This document shows, piece by piece, positions 1-11,508 of a DNA stretch of 64,000 bases. The stretch covers positions 44,963 through 108,962 of the forward strand of contig VXIS01000145.1 in assembly GCA_008704415.1 (NCBI GenBank). Reading direction: 5' to 3'. The notes below the pieces were generated by a model that saw only the letters and a program-made list of their open reading frames with translations, had not been told where the DNA came from and did not search any database. This stretch comes from Sphaerosporella brunnea (taxonomy: Eukaryota; Ascomycota; Pezizomycetes; Pezizales; Pyronemataceae). Position numbers and translations under genes: made by a program. Position 1 is the stretch's first letter; each line of letters opens with the position of its first letter.

Positions 1-569
1 TGCGCGGTCCCATCCAGCGTCAACACCTTCTCGAGCATGCGCGGTAGGTAGTCATACGCCAGCGGCAGGCGGATATCGAAGCGCAGCACGCGCAGCAGCA
101 GCAGTTCGGCCGTGACCACGGTGCCGCGCAGGGCATCGTACAGTGCGGACGGGAACGTCAGCGGCGGGTCCGACGGGTTTAGTAGCGCGTAGGCGGGGAG
201 CAGCAGCTCGCGAAGGCGCCGCGGGGATTCGGTCGCTTTTGTGGCGAGAGAGAGGGAGGCGAGGGATAGTGTCTATTTCCCTTCCCATACCAACCCACCA
301 GATCAGCAAATCTTACTCCCAGAGAATGGTAGAGGAGGAGGAGGAGGAGGAGGAGGAGGATTGGGTACGTATTCATCCAGCAACTCCGCCATCGTCTTGT
401 CCGACCGTGCGTGGTGCCGGTACTTGTGCGTGTATACAAACGCCATCGCCAGCGTTTCCTGCCGCAGCCGCAGCGAGTCGGCGATCAGCGTCATGAAGGA
501 GGCGGCATCAGTGCTGTGCACCAGCGGCGGGGGCGGGGGTGTCGACTCGCGTTTGCTGGGCGTGTGCAT
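1..569 (-). CDS. Cyclin-domain protein, cyclin-Q (FAM58)/Ctk2-like, 3' end cut by window edge
   Basis: Probable regulatory subunit of a cyclin-dependent kinase. Exon 1 is 569..369 (67 codons). An intron at 368..273 follows, then exon 2 from 272 to beyond position 1. Exon 1 carries the first cyclin-fold helices (SLRLRQETLAMAFVYTHKY). Exon 2 continues with LSLATKATESPRRLRELL and then TAELLLLRVLRFDIRLPL. These match the cyclin-box pattern of an LA-K-E-PR motif followed by an E-LLLRVL-F motif, as in cyclin-Q/FAM58 and CTD-kinase cyclins. The splice is phase 0 and the only join I found that rebuilds the box; its donor (GTACCC) is weak. The intron holds a (GGA)n run that would read as polyproline if retained. 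The C terminus lies outside the window, so the exact cyclin class is inferred. Confidence 0.7.
332..360. repeat. (GGA)n microsatellite in cyclin intron
   Basis: About nine GGA/GAG units lie inside the predicted intron of the cyclin gene. Read on the minus strand they would encode a proline run, which would mislead gene finders that retain the intron. Confidence 0.8.
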
Positions 570-668
570 TGTTGCGCTGACTCGAGTTTCGTGTTCGGGA
601 CAACGCGCGTGGACGCAACGTAAACAGTTCTAAACTAGCCCGCCCCCGCAAACTCGAGTCACTCGACA
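570..668. promoter_or_regulatory. Compact divergent promoter, cyclin / RCC1-like gene
   Basis: Only 99 bp separate the two divergent start codons, so both genes must share upstream sequence. No clear TATA box is visible. Shared control is inference. Confidence 0.45.
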
Positions 669-1490
669 ATGGTACTAGAACTCTGGGGCAGCGGCTTCAA
701 CGCGCACGGGCAGCTGCTACCAGCCCGCAACACCGACATTCGCACGCCCGCCCTCCTCACAACCGGCAAAGCCTCTCTAAAACCGCTGGAAATAACCTGG
801 TCCTCGCTCACATGTATCTACGTCTCCCTCCCACCTCTTTCTCCAACTCTAACCCCACCAGTCGAACGAGACGGCACAACAACCACTTACGGCACCACCC
901 CATCCGTCCCCGCCGCCGCCGCCGCCCCACCACCACCTCTCGCAAATGTCCAAATCCTCAAAACCGCCGCCTCCATGACTTCAACCCTGCACCTGACCAG
1001 CACAGGCCAGGTCTTAACCGCAGGTGACAGCCGCCACAGTCTCGGGCGGCGCCCATCCACATCCACACCCGCAGGCACGCCCTGCCCCGTCCCTTCTCTC
1101 GTCGAACACAAAATCCACACGATCGCTGCGGGCGGGTTCATGGGCGCTGCAATTGACGAGATGGGCGGCTGCTACGTCTGGGGCTCGCCGCCGCCGCCGG
1201 ATGCGGCGGAAGAAGACTTCTCGTTTCTGCCCGAGTATGGCGAGGTGGCGCTGGTGGAGCTGGATGAGGACGAGGATGTGGTGGACGTGGCCGTGGGCAG
1301 TGGACACGTGCTTGTGCTGGGCGAGAGCGGACGGGTGTGGGCTGCGGGACGGGCAGAGTGTGGACAGACCCCCGCAGGCGATGGGACGTGGCGACGGTGG
1401 GAGCCGGCGCCGTGGAAGGGCAGGGTTACGGCTGTGTTTGCGGGGCCGGAGGCATGGTGCTCTTTGGTGCTTGTGGAGAGGGAGGGGTAG
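669..1490 (+). CDS. RCC1-repeat (ATS1-like) protein
   Basis: Intronless, 273 aa. RCC1 blades are recognisable by their short signatures: MVLELWGSGFNAHGQLLP at the N terminus (G-G-N-GQLG type), a CYVWGSP blade start in the middle, and VAVGSGHVLVLGESGRVWAAG near the C terminus. RCC1 repeats form a beta-propeller; family members include Ran exchange factors and many scaffolds. At 273 aa this protein is too short for a full seven-blade Ran GEF and looks like the short fungal RCC1/ATS1-type proteins. A proline/alanine-rich linker (about residues 73-94) separates the first blade from the rest. Its partner and pathway cannot be read from the sequence. Confidence 0.7.
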   Translation: MVLELWGSGFNAHGQLLPARNTDIRTPALLTTGKASLKPLEITWSSLTCIYVSLPPLSPTLTPPVERDGTTTTYGTTPSVPAAAAAPPPPLANVQILKTAASMTSTLHLTSTGQVLTAGDSRHSLGRRPSTSTPAGTPCPVPSLVEHKIHTIAAGGFMGAAIDEMGGCYVWGSPPPPDAAEEDFSFLPEYGEVALVELDEDEDVVDVAVGSGHVLVLGESGRVWAAGRAECGQTPAGDGTWRRWEPAPWKGRVTAVFAGPEAWCSLVLVEREG

Positions 1491-1779
1491 GTGCTTACCG
1501 GAGGGCAGGAGGGAAGCTATCTCAGCGAGCAAGCACATCACAGAAGTATGCCATGATGTATCACTCGCCCGTCCTTAGGGGGTCTAATAAGATCACATAA
1601 ATACCGCCAAATAAGGGCTCCCCGTTTGGATAGCCCCAGTATGACACGAAACGGCCGTTTCAACCAATTACTAAGGTCAAATACCGAACCCTGTTTGGTT
1701 GACTCAGTATGGTAATCTCCAGTACCGATGCTGTGCGGCTTTACCCACCACTACTTGACCTCGCGAGGTCAGTATCCAA

Positions 1780-1817
<38 letters not shown>

Positions 1818-2701
1818 TGAATGGCTGCTGCTACATATCACCGATAAATGTTTGTTTTTACCAACCTAGTGGCATGCGCATCATCATCACCACGTAGACA
1901 TGACATGCAGACTCTCCTCAACTACTCTACGCCTCTAAGTATCGGTTTTCGGTACCTATTCGAATTCGGTCGGACACCGAATAATGTGCATATACTGATA
2001 CCAGCCGGTACTGAGCGAAATCCAAACGAGCCTGTCTGTGTTTTCACATTCTTGGCTCTGTCTGAGTGAATGGTTAGGGACCACAGCTTTTTCCCCGCCT
2101 GGTTGGCGTGCATCACAATATGACAGTCCTAGTTCTTGCGTTTCAAGCTCTGCCCTGCCTTTTATTCCCCCCCAATTCACCCAAATCCTGCCAACACGGC
2201 GCTCCGGTAATTAAGCATGTAACTTTCGTCAGTGAATGGTGTTAAAGCCATCATTATTGAAAACCAGCAGAAATATTTACTCCCTACCCATCCTAAAGTT
2301 CAAACAGCCTCTCCTCCCGAGAAAGGCTAGAATGAATGGCTGCATTCAAATCCTGTCGACCAAAGGTTAAAAGTATCACGCGAAAAGTTCGAGGAATGAT
2401 GAATCGTTCAACCCTCCCACATTTCATTTGGTATGCCATGGTAATCTCCATCCTCCGCTATGTGGTAGTATTCGTCGTCGTAATGGTATGGTCTCATCAT
2501 CATCATCCCCCTTAAAGCAAAGTAAAACACCGAACCAGATGCAATGCAAAAGCCCCCAAACAGTGAACGCTGAAAAGCACACAAAAAAGACCAACAAAAA
2601 AAAGCAGAAAAAAGGGTTTTTTATACAAGGTGTGTGCAAGTAACTCATGGTTTCAAACTCCGCAAAATTACCCCAAACCCATGTGGTGCAAACACAAACC
2701 A
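1491..2701. other. Convergent intergenic region with poly-T tract and possible TIR element
   Basis: No convincing gene. It holds a 33-base T run (1782-1814) and a pair of inverted sequences at 1615-1641 and 2009-2033 that could be ends of a short DNA element (see findings). It also holds an A-rich stretch (2580-2616), which is T-rich in the sense direction of PRM1, whose stop codon is at 2702. Confidence 0.6.
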
Positions 2702-4959
2702 CTATTTAGAGCCCCACGAGAAACTGGGGTGGTACGACCGCCGGTCTCCAACGGTGTCCATCGTGTTCGTGCGGCCGCTGTTGACGTTTCCCATGTGGAT
2801 CTTCTCGTTCGGATACTCCTCTGGGCTGGGTGGTCCACAAGGGGTATTGGGGCTAGTTCCGAAGGTTGGGAATGCGGGAGGAGGCGCTTTGATGACGTTC
2901 TCAGTACGGCCAGTAAAGACATGCGGCAGCGGGGCAGGTCCACCCTCGCCACGAGGTAGATCCCGCCCCCACCAAAGCGCAAGCGTACGAACAATGGCGA
3001 TGAGAACCACAAAGAGCCAGATGCAGACAATGCACGTCGAGATGATGGCTTCCTGTCTGATCTGAGCCTCCCACTTGTCCGTGAGCTTGACCACCACATT
3101 CGTGATCTGATCGGTAGCCGCAGAACCAGGATTAGCCAAGAAAGAGCTCGCACTGGAGTCCGAGGCGACCGCCTCCTGAGCACCCTTCGAGAAGACATCT
3201 TCCGGCAGCGTTGGCAAGCTGACGTGGGCGTTGTCGTGAGCCCAGGTCAAAGCCTTCTGAATGCCCTGGATCTTGAGGGTGATCAAGCAGTCGAGAACAT
3301 CATTGACGGCATTAGCAAGAGGCGAACCCAGCAAGAACTTGCTCACGCCGTCATGCATCGTATCGACAAACGTGTTCAGGGTGTTGTTGAGCGAGTCCGA
3401 GCCCTCCTTAACCCAACCAAAGAGCTCCTGGTTAAGCTCTGTGTTTGTGGCGTTGATCGCTTTGTTCGACTGGATAGCCCACTGCGCCGAAGCGTTGTTG
3501 AGCTTGTCGACAACCATTCCGGCGAACTCGCCAACTTCCGCAGCCAACCCCGGAGCCTTGGCCTCGACCTGCTTCAGAAGAATGTACTGGCAAAGCACAC
3601 TCCAAAGACCAGCAATCCCAAGGGAAAGCACGAAGAGAGCTGGAGGCGAAGTGACGTAAGAAATAGCCCATCGAACCAAGACCTGTCGGCGGTGAGACTT
3701 GAATCGGTCTGCGAACTTGAGACCCAAAATCTGGGAGTTCGGGGCCGAAGCAATGCAAACGACATCGACAGGGTCAAAGCCGCGGTCCGGATCGGAGAGC
3801 AGATAAGCTGTGCTTCTGGTGGTACGGTAGGTGCGCCATTCCCTGAAGGCCATGGGGACCATGGCAAGAATGGCAAGGACGATGATGACTCCCATCAGGA
3901 TGTTCTTGACCTTGAGGACTGTGCGGACCAAGTTGTCAAAGAAGTTGTTGATGGAAGGGTTATCAGAGCAAAAGGTCATCTTCTCCTTCTGAGGAACAGG
4001 GAAGACCGAGCGATCAAATTCGTAGATCCCCAACGAACTGTTGACTTGTTTCTGCATAAAGGTTAGTTGCCTGAAGTATACATGCGGGAAGAGGAGCTTA
4101 CTGCCAACAGCTGGAAAGGAATCCGGATGGCATCGTTGGCAGCATCCTTGACCTCCTGGAAGGTGGGCATGCTGTTGTTCAAAGCATCCAATTTCTTGAC
4201 GAAGTCATCGGGGATGGTCAAGCCGTCCTTGAGCTTGTTCAGCGAAGGAAGATCGAGGGTTGGGAAGTCGATTTGCTTTCCGAAGAAGTTGGGGATCGAC
4301 TCCAAGGACTTCGCAATCTTGTTAAGCGCATCCTCAAAGCTGGTGATCTCGTTGTTGGCGCTGTCGAAGACGTCGGTCATAGTCTTGTTGACGAAGTCGG
4401 TGATTTCCTTCAAAGCAGAAACCATGGCTTCGATAGATCCACGCACGGCGAGGGTGATCAAGCACAGGTACGTAGACGTAATCATGTTCACAACAAAGAC
4501 GACGATCTCCTGGACTCCGGTGATCATGAGCAGCAGCGTCTGCTCGAGGGCACGAACGGCCGCCTCGATGCTCTTCGCCGTCAGGTCGTTGACGCCGTTT
4601 GCCATGTAGAACGGCATCGAGGCCATAGCGGTTCCCATGCTCTCGACCCCCGTGCAAGCCGAGAACGCCTTTTCTCTTGCAGACTCGAGGTCGTTGTCCA
4701 GTGAAATGGATGCCAGGATGATTCGGACCAAGATGAGCATCAACAGGACCGTCCATCTGTTAAACCAGACTTGCGACAAGCGAGAGCGGGCACCAAGGTA
4801 GGGCGTTAGCCCAGGGACGGTCTGCGGTACCCGCCGAGCGTTCTGGGCGTTCATGGTATCTTCGTAGCTCGGGGGATGGTAGTTGATCTCGCTGGGATTA
4901 TAAGGGTTGGGCGCAGCAGGAAACATCCTGTCTCGCCAGTTTCCGATGAGGCCAGCCAT
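2702..4959 (-). CDS. PRM1: Plasma membrane fusion protein PRM1
   Basis: Multi-pass membrane protein that helps plasma membranes fuse during fungal mating and cell fusion. Two exons, 4959..4102 and 4051..2702, are joined by a 50-nt intron (GTAAGC...GCAG) in phase 0, giving 735 aa, normal for ascomycete PRM1. Visible are a cytosolic proline/tyrosine-rich N terminus, a first membrane segment around WTVLLMLILVRIILASI, further hydrophobic segments (about residues 130-170, 330-350, 410-440 and 635-655), and long extracellular amphipathic loops with several N-glycosylation sequons (for example NNSMP, NKTM, NSSL). The C-terminal cytosolic tail is serine/proline/glycine-rich. The family assignment rests on the whole pattern of length, topology and the FSACTGVESMGTAMASMPF loop. 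The CT-rich stretch just upstream (4960-5070) is typical of a fungal promoter. Confidence 0.9.
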
Positions 4960-6317
4960 TTTCGATGTGTGGGAAGGACAATGGAGGAAAGGAAAGAAAG
5001 AAAAAGAAAAGAAGGAAAAGAAGGAAAAGGAAAGCCCCGAAAGGGGGACGGAGGGAGGGAAAGTGCTGTAGTCGGCTGTTCAACAGGACCCGAATAGTAT
5101 CTTTTCAAAAGACAACAGAAAGTGAAGGTGGTGGTGGTTGGGTTTGGGGGGGGGTGTCGAGCGTCCTAAAGCGCTTTTCTTGAAGAAGCGGAGGCGGGTT
5201 GAAGTTGAATGGGTGACCTGACCGCTGGCTGAGGGAGGGTTTGGCGACCCAGCTTGAATGAGAGTTGTTTGCGATGATTGAATGGAAGTGCTGAGACCAG
5301 CGGCGGGAGCAGCAATACTTAAGGGAGTGAGTATGCATTCACCAGAACAAAGCCCAAGCTCCGGGATCACTGCTGCTAGGCAGGAGATGCCCATGCCTGC
5401 CCGCCTATCAAAAGCGCTGGGCGAGCTGATCTCCGTCGCCCAAATAAGGTTTCCCTCGTCGTGCAGCGTCAACAGGCAAATCGGAAGCCGCCAATCCCGC
5501 ATGCAGGGCGGCACGAAGCACGAGCGCTGCGTTGATGCCCCACAGCACAGCCCGCGTCCTTTTTTCTCCGCAGCCACAAAACACAAAACAAAGCCTGGCG
5601 TGCACGAGCAAGCGCCACACTCCCGCAGCGCGCATCCCTGGCTCGGCCCTCTGATTCGCTCCCCGCAACGTCGCTCGACCAGAAATAGCCCACATCACAT
5701 CGAATCGCGTGGCTGCACACCAAACGCCACTGCACGATCGATCTTCTGCACGATCAACATTCCGTGCATGGCGGCAGTCAAGAGGCACAGAATTCGGCCA
5801 AACAAAAAACTCAATGGCCCCCCAAAAAACCTGCACGCATCCTCTGGTCCCGGCGAGTTGTATTCTGCTCGAGCTGTAGATGCATTAGGTATGTAAGTAC
5901 TTACCGCATGCACTGTGCTCGAGGCATTCTACTCGGCAAAGAACAACTCGCGCATGTCTAGCCGCGAGCTCAGCGGTTCCGGGCACGTGGTCTCGCGCGC
6001 CGAAAACTGAAATGCAGTTTCACCATGCACTTCTGCTCGCGCCCGGGACCACTCAACTCGTCGCATCTCTCCCGCCTCCGAAAAAAAATAAACCAAAAAA
6101 AATCCCGCCCCCCCTTACCTCGCCCCCCCTTACCTCGCGCCCGCACCCTATGTACTCTACTGAGTACGGGGGGAAACTCGATGGCTTCACTCATGAAACG
6201 CGCTGCCTATTTTTCGAAAAGCTTGGCGAAAACCGTTTTCCGCACATCGGCCAACCATGATCTGCTGTGTTTACCGCTGGGTCGCAGGTGTCCGCAAACC
6301 ACTAGTGCCCCCCCCTC

Positions 6318-6356
<39 letters not shown>

Positions 6357-6620
6357 GCATAGCAAGCAGTGCTGGGTCTTCATGTTTGAAGGATGATATT
6401 GGGCCTTTTTTTTGCTTTTTCTTCATTTTGTGTTTCCCAACACTTTGATTTGCACTGACATCACCGGAATTTATCCCAGCAAGGCTGTTTGGATTCAACT
6501 CTATTCTAGAGTCATTCAAGAACTTCATTTTTTGAGCCCGCATTCTACTGTAGATTCCACCAGCCTCTCTACTCTATGGTATACAAATGAAACAGTGCAC
6601 CATGTCTACCCACCTCGCCT
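4960..6620. other. Intergenic region, PRM1 promoter side and KAT 3' side
   Basis: No supported gene. The first 110 bp are a pyrimidine-rich (PRM1 sense strand) leader. A 204-codon open frame on the plus strand (5282-5896) has the composition of chance reading and no recognisable domain. A 36-base A run at 6319-6354 is oligo-T on the sense strand of the aminotransferase gene. Confidence 0.55.
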
Positions 6621-8356
6621 CTACATGTACTTCTTCAATCCGCGAAGACGGTCCTTGGCGGCTTCAAGGACATGGTCCTCCTTGCAAACGGCGAATCTGT
6701 CAAGAAATACCGAGTCAGAACACCATCATCGCAGGAACCATGACGCCGATCAGACAATTGCACTTACCTCATGTAGTTCTCCGCCTCCTTCTCGTGCTGC
6801 GGGGTATAGAACTCGGTGGGAGGGATAGCGGCGACTCCGAGCTCCTTGATCAAGAACCAGCACAGCTGGAAATCTCTCGGGCGCTCGGCGACGTGCGGCG
6901 GAAATTCATAGCCCTCCGGAATCTTGACCTTACTCAAGTTCACCAGCCTACATGTCCGCGTCAGCGCCGCCACGTATTGCGGGATAATGGATAAGCCACG
7001 TACACGAAATAACCGCCATCGGGCTCGGTGTAAGGGAGTCCCAGCTCGTGCCAGATCTCGTTGAACCTGTTCATCTTTTCTTTCATTTCCTTCTTGGACG
7101 TCTCCCAGAATCCTTCCTTATCCGCCTTTTCCAGTCCGATAGCAACCGCCTCCTGCAGAGGTGAAACCGATGAGAAGCAGATACGCGTGTGCGCAGCACC
7201 TGCGTACTGGATCAAGTGCGGCTTTCCGATCAACCAACCCACTCGCCAGCCCGTGCAGTAGAAGTTTTTTCCGGCAGAACCGACGGTGATGGTAAGATCC
7301 TCAATTTCGGGAGAAAGCGTAGCGATGCGGGTGAAGGGGGTGTAGAAGAGCCTGTCGTAGACTTCATCGCTGAGAATGATGATGTTGTTCTTGACGCACA
7401 ACTCGCCGATGCCCTGAAGCTCCTCCTTCGTGAAGACCTTTCCAATTGGGTTGTGCCTGGCCACTACATCAGCTACCCACATCCCACAGTCAAAACAAGC
7501 CAAAACCCACGGGGTGTTCAAAACGATCATCTTCGTCTTCTCGGTGACCGCCGCCTCCAGCTGCTTCTGATCCAGCGTCCACTCCGACGCCGCGCAAACC
7601 TCGGTGTCGCCCTTCGCCGGCGGGTGCAACGAAACATAGACCACCTAAAGACCACACCATCAACGGCCAGCACTTTCCAACCATTCCAAAGCTCTTACCT
7701 TTCCACCCGCCATCTCAATGTTACTAATATACTGATCGAAATACGGCTCCATGACGATGACCTCATCACCAGGCTCAATGAACCCCATGAAAACGCTCAG
7801 CATTCCCTCATTCGCACCGGTCGTGACAACGATCTCATCCGCCGGGTTAAGCGTGCGACCGAAGTACGGCGAGTAGGCGTCCGACACCGCCTGTCTCAAC
7901 CGCAAGCGACCCTGCAAATAGTATAATTAGCCCCGCCCGCGCGGGCATCCCCTTCCCTAGCGCACGTTCTTACTTACCTGAGTAGGCGCATACTGATTAC
8001 AGTCGACGCGCTCCACGGCCTCCTTCGCGGCATCGACCACAAAGTCCGGAGGGTTGTAGCCAAAGAATCCTTGTCCTAGCTTAAGCGTGCGTAAGCGCTC
8101 GTCAACAAACAGATACCAAGCTTCAAAAGCTTACATTGACGACCGGCTTCTCTGAAGCTGCTGCAGCCTCGTTGACAATGGACCACACGTCCTTTCTCTG
8201 GCCCGCGACGCGGGAGGCTGGTTTGATTAAGCGCGACATTGATCTCGAGTATGGTGTTTGCTGTGCGATGAGGGGGAGGAGACGGGGAGTTGCGGTGAGG
8301 GAACGGGTGGTGGTGGCGGTGCTTCGTAACAAGAGCGAGGAAACCGTGGCACGCAT
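6621..8356 (-). CDS. BNA3: Kynurenine aminotransferase (class I/II, PLP), probably mitochondrial
   Basis: Converts kynurenine to kynurenic acid using a 2-oxoacid acceptor; related enzymes also act as cysteine-S-conjugate lyases. Seven exons: 8356..8135, 8079..7978, 7911..7699, 7644..7511, 7456..7004, 6947..6768 and 6696..6621. They give 459 aa with every junction in phase. The first ~45 residues are rich in Arg/Ser/Thr and lack acids, as in a mitochondrial targeting peptide. Landmarks: LGQGFFGYNPPDF, NQYAPTQ, NTPHNPIGK (Asn226), SDEVY (Asp254/Tyr257) and SAGKNFYCTGWRVGW, where Lys287 is the likely PLP lysine. The C terminus ends in RFAVCKEDHVLEAAKDRLRG, matching the family end. The BNA3 name is by family; substrate preference is not provable here. 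Confidence 0.9.
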
Positions 8357-8703
8357 GGACAGCTGCTTTGCTTGAGGCGGCGGAGGAGCAGAGTACGGTG
8401 AACACTTCGTCCGGGCTCACAAACAGCGCAGCACGGAATGCCGGAGTTTCAGAGTGGCGGGGGTTGACGGGAATGCTTGGCAAAATGACGCAATGTATCG
8501 CTGCGTTGATGGACGTTCTCGGCCGAATTGTTTTCGTGCATCTCATCATAACGATGCAGGCACGCAATATCATCGGATGGCATTGTTAGATAAGGCATTG
8601 TAGTTAAAAAAGCAACGCCATGGGTATTAGATAGGATAAGGATATCTATGAACGAACCAATCGACAACCAACAGACCGCAATTCATGTTCCAGACCAAAA
8701 TCT
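8357..8703. other. Spacer between KAT and MGS1
   Basis: 347 bp between tandem minus-strand genes, serving as the MGS1 3' region and the KAT promoter. Nothing else is recognisable. Confidence 0.5.
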
Positions 8704-10613
8704 TCAACCTTTCCGCCTAGGTGGATGTCGATCTTCATCCTCCTCCAAATCGGGGTCAATGCGGGTTCCTAGGTCAATATCATCCAAAAACTTCGTCCCT
8801 CGCAGCTCCTCCGGCAAATACTTATCGCACTAAATCAGCACTGCAGCATACAATCAATATGGTCCACAGCAACCTCACCTCTTGCTTCACTTTCCCATCC
8901 TTATAATCGGGATTATATTTGTATTCCGCCCCATAACCCAGCTCCTTCATTAACTTGGTTGGTGCGTTTCTGAGATGAATGGGTACCGCAGCGCCAGCAA
9001 TCACGGGGTCGTTCTCCAACACTGCCATCGCTTTACTGAGTCCCCGGTAGGACCGAGTAGACTTCTTTGCCAGCGCCAGCGCAACCGCGCAATGTGCCAT
9101 GTTGATCCGTGCTTCTGGCAACCCCACCTGCTGGACAGCCGTAAAGGTAGCAGTGGCCAGTGAAAGCATTGAGTTATCAGCAAGACCTATGTCTTCGCTT
9201 GCAATGACGACCTCAAAAAAAAGTCAGCCAGAATTCTCCAAAAAGGCCATAAAGATTACCCACCATTCTACGAGCGATGAAGAGAGGGTCTTCTCCGCCG
9301 TTCAACATTCGCGCCAGCCAAAAAAGTGCCGCATCAGGATCACTACCACGCACGCTTTTGTGAAATGCCGAAATTGTGTCGTAATGCATGTCTCCGCTCC
9401 TATCATAGACGAGAGTTCTGGTCAAACTCTTTTTGATGTCCTCCTTAGAAATTCCCCTGCGTGTAGATAGGTTCATTGCCAGCTCCAGAAGATTCAGCGC
9501 CGTCCTTGCGTCGCCATCGGCGAAGCGTGCAAGATACGTAACCATTTCCTCGTCCAGCAGCGGTGATATAATGGGCTTTCCCTCGGCGTCCTTCGTCGAC
9601 TCTGCATCCAACGCACGGTTGATGATGTTTTCGACATTTTCCTGGGAGAGTTTTGTTAACGTGAATGTGCGGCATCTCGACAGCAGTGCGCTCTGGACTT
9701 TAAACGACGGATTCTCGGTGGTAGCTCCGATCCTTCCTCATCATATCTTGTCAGTCGATAGCATTGGCGCAGAATTGCAGAAGAAGCCACGCACTCACAG
9801 TGTGATCTCACCCTTCTCCACGGGTGCCAGAAACACATCCTGCTGACTCTTCGTAAACCGATGGATCTCATCACAAAACAATATCGTTTTCGTCCCCGTC
9901 AACAGCAGCTCCTTCTTCGCATCTGCAAAGATCTTCTTGCACTCCTGCACGCCGCTGGCTGTGGCCGAGATCTCAACGAACCGCGCTGACGAAACTTTGG
10001 CGATGACCCGAGCAATCGTCGTTTTCCCGCAACCCGCCGTGCCCCAGAGTATCATCGACGGCACTCGCCCTTTCTCGATGAGTCCCCGTAAAACTCCCCC
10101 TTTGCCCACGAGGTCCTGGCCACATACGTCATCTAGGGACTGTGGGCGCATCTTCTCAGCCAGAGGCATAGCTTCTCTCAGGACAGCCGTAGCCTTTTGT
10201 CGCTTCGTAGGGGGGGCGGAGGGCTCATCCGGAGCACTAGCGGCATTGTTGGCCGGAGCGACGCCGGAAGGTTTTGGTTCGGCTTCGAGGGGGCGTTTGA
10301 GGTCGGGGAAAGCCGGTCTCGTAGGAGGAGGAGGATGAGGAACAGTAGAAGTCGGACTCTGTTGCGGTTGTGGCGGAACGTGCAATTGCCTCTTCGCGGA
10401 GGGGGTTGTAAAGATGCTTGCGAGTTTCTTCGGTGGAGCGTCGGCATCTACGCCGGGGGGCTCCTTGCACCCTGAGTCGAGATGTTTGTTGATAGAGCTG
10501 ATGGCGATCTCTTTGGAACACACAGGACAGTTCACGAGTGACATCGCGATTTGACGAGGTGTGGAGGAGGAGGAGGAGTTGCTGTTGTTCATAGGAAGAT
10601 CCGGGAGCCACAC
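8704..10613 (-). CDS. MGS1: MGS1/WRNIP1 AAA+ ATPase with UBZ zinc finger
   Basis: Clamp-loader-like ATPase that acts at stalled replication forks with ubiquitylated PCNA. Four exons: 10613..9799, 9732..9264, 9211..8879 and 8829..8704, giving 580 aa, all junctions in phase. The N terminus has a Rad18-type UBZ finger (C29, C32, H44, C49 from [25 protein letters not shown] spacing). A low-complexity Pro/Ala linker follows, then the ATPase core: [11 protein letters not shown], Walker [10 protein letters not shown], Walker [11 protein letters not shown] and sensor-1 region [10 protein letters not shown]. The C-terminal MGS1 assembly domain contains [16 protein letters not shown] and [18 protein letters not shown]. 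Start choice: ATGs at 10613, 10592 and 10544 are in frame; the last directly precedes the UBZ finger and could be the real start. Confidence 0.93.
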
Positions 10614-10757
10614 GCGTTACGGGTGGCGCGTTTATTTTCATGTACAATTCGACAAGGACAAGCAAGCTTCGAGGGAATAAACTTCTTTATCTAGGCGATG
10701 CTTGCTTCTCCCTTGGCCGCCAGCACGGACCATATCCATCCCATGATTCCCATCCAA

Positions 10758-11270
10758 TCACTGCCCGCCATCCCAATCCACGAATTCGTCACCATCTGCC
10801 GCTGGGGCATCCCTTTCAGCCATCTCAATCTCCCTCATAAGCTCATCCACCGCCGCCTCTCCTCTACGCTGTTGACAAGCAACCGTCCAATACCCCCTCG
10901 GGGTAACCCCCACCTCCTTCTTGAACTGTCTTAAAAGGTGCCACTCACTGGCTCCCACCATGCCCGCAAGTGTCTTCAAACCAATCTCTTCCTTGCCCGC
11001 TTCGATAATGCCTTTTGCGCGCTCCACCAAGCCACGCAGTCTTGGATGCCACTCTGGTATCTCGGGATGGCAGCGTTTACATGCCCTGTAGCCTGCGGCT
11101 TCCGCCGCGGAGGCCGTGTTGTAAAATAGCACGTTTGCTCGCCGAGCTAGACGTGCGGAACATGTGGGTCGACAGTATATGTTGGTCGTTTTGACGGCGT
11201 AGACGAAGGCGGAGTGATACTCGGGATCCCGGGTTTGTAGGATTACCCAACGTTGGGCTGAGGTGAGCAT
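10758..11270 (-). CDS. Ada-type DNA repair protein: metal-binding Ada domain plus AraC helix-turn-helix
   Basis: Probable methylphosphotriester-DNA repair protein or adaptive-response regulator. One exon, 170 aa, starting at MLTSAQRWVILQTRDPEYH; an in-frame ATG at 11369 would add 33 residues that do not resemble the family. The Ada zinc site is complete: C33 and C37 in YCRPTCSAR, C64 and C67 in YRACKRCHP. An AraC-like HTH follows (LKTLAGMVGASEWHLLRQFK...VGVTPRGYW). There is no AlkA or O6-methylguanine methyltransferase domain, so it resembles the N-terminal half of E. coli Ada as found in many filamentous fungi. C33 by position is the expected methyl acceptor (inference). The MGS1 start lies 145 bp downstream on the same strand. 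Confidence 0.85.
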   Translation of the reverse strand: MLTSAQRWVILQTRDPEYHSAFVYAVKTTNIYCRPTCSARLARRANVLFYNTASAAEAAGYRACKRCHPEIPEWHPRLRGLVERAKGIIEAGKEEIGLKTLAGMVGASEWHLLRQFKKEVGVTPRGYWTVACQQRRGEAAVDELMREIEMAERDAPAADGDEFVDWDGGQ

Positions 11271-11508
11271 TGGTGGAGCAAGCTGTTTCAAGTGGGGAGA
11301 GAAGGGAAGCCATGATACAAATCCTGAGCAGTGAGCATGTCCAGGTTGTCCTGGCCTGTGATTGGCCACTTTGAGAGCAACACGAGTGATACCTTATGAT
11401 CTTCAATTAGGTATGAAGTTGTGAAACGATCAACAATACAAACGCAGTCCGAGAGAATTACAACCAAAAACTCCGTATACATGCCTAGCATGTGCAATTA
11501 TTTTACAA

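Noticed and set aside
5282..5896. 204-codon plus-strand open frame upstream of PRM1
   Set aside because: Arg/Ser/Pro/His-rich chance composition, no domain, lies in GC-rich promoter-type sequence.
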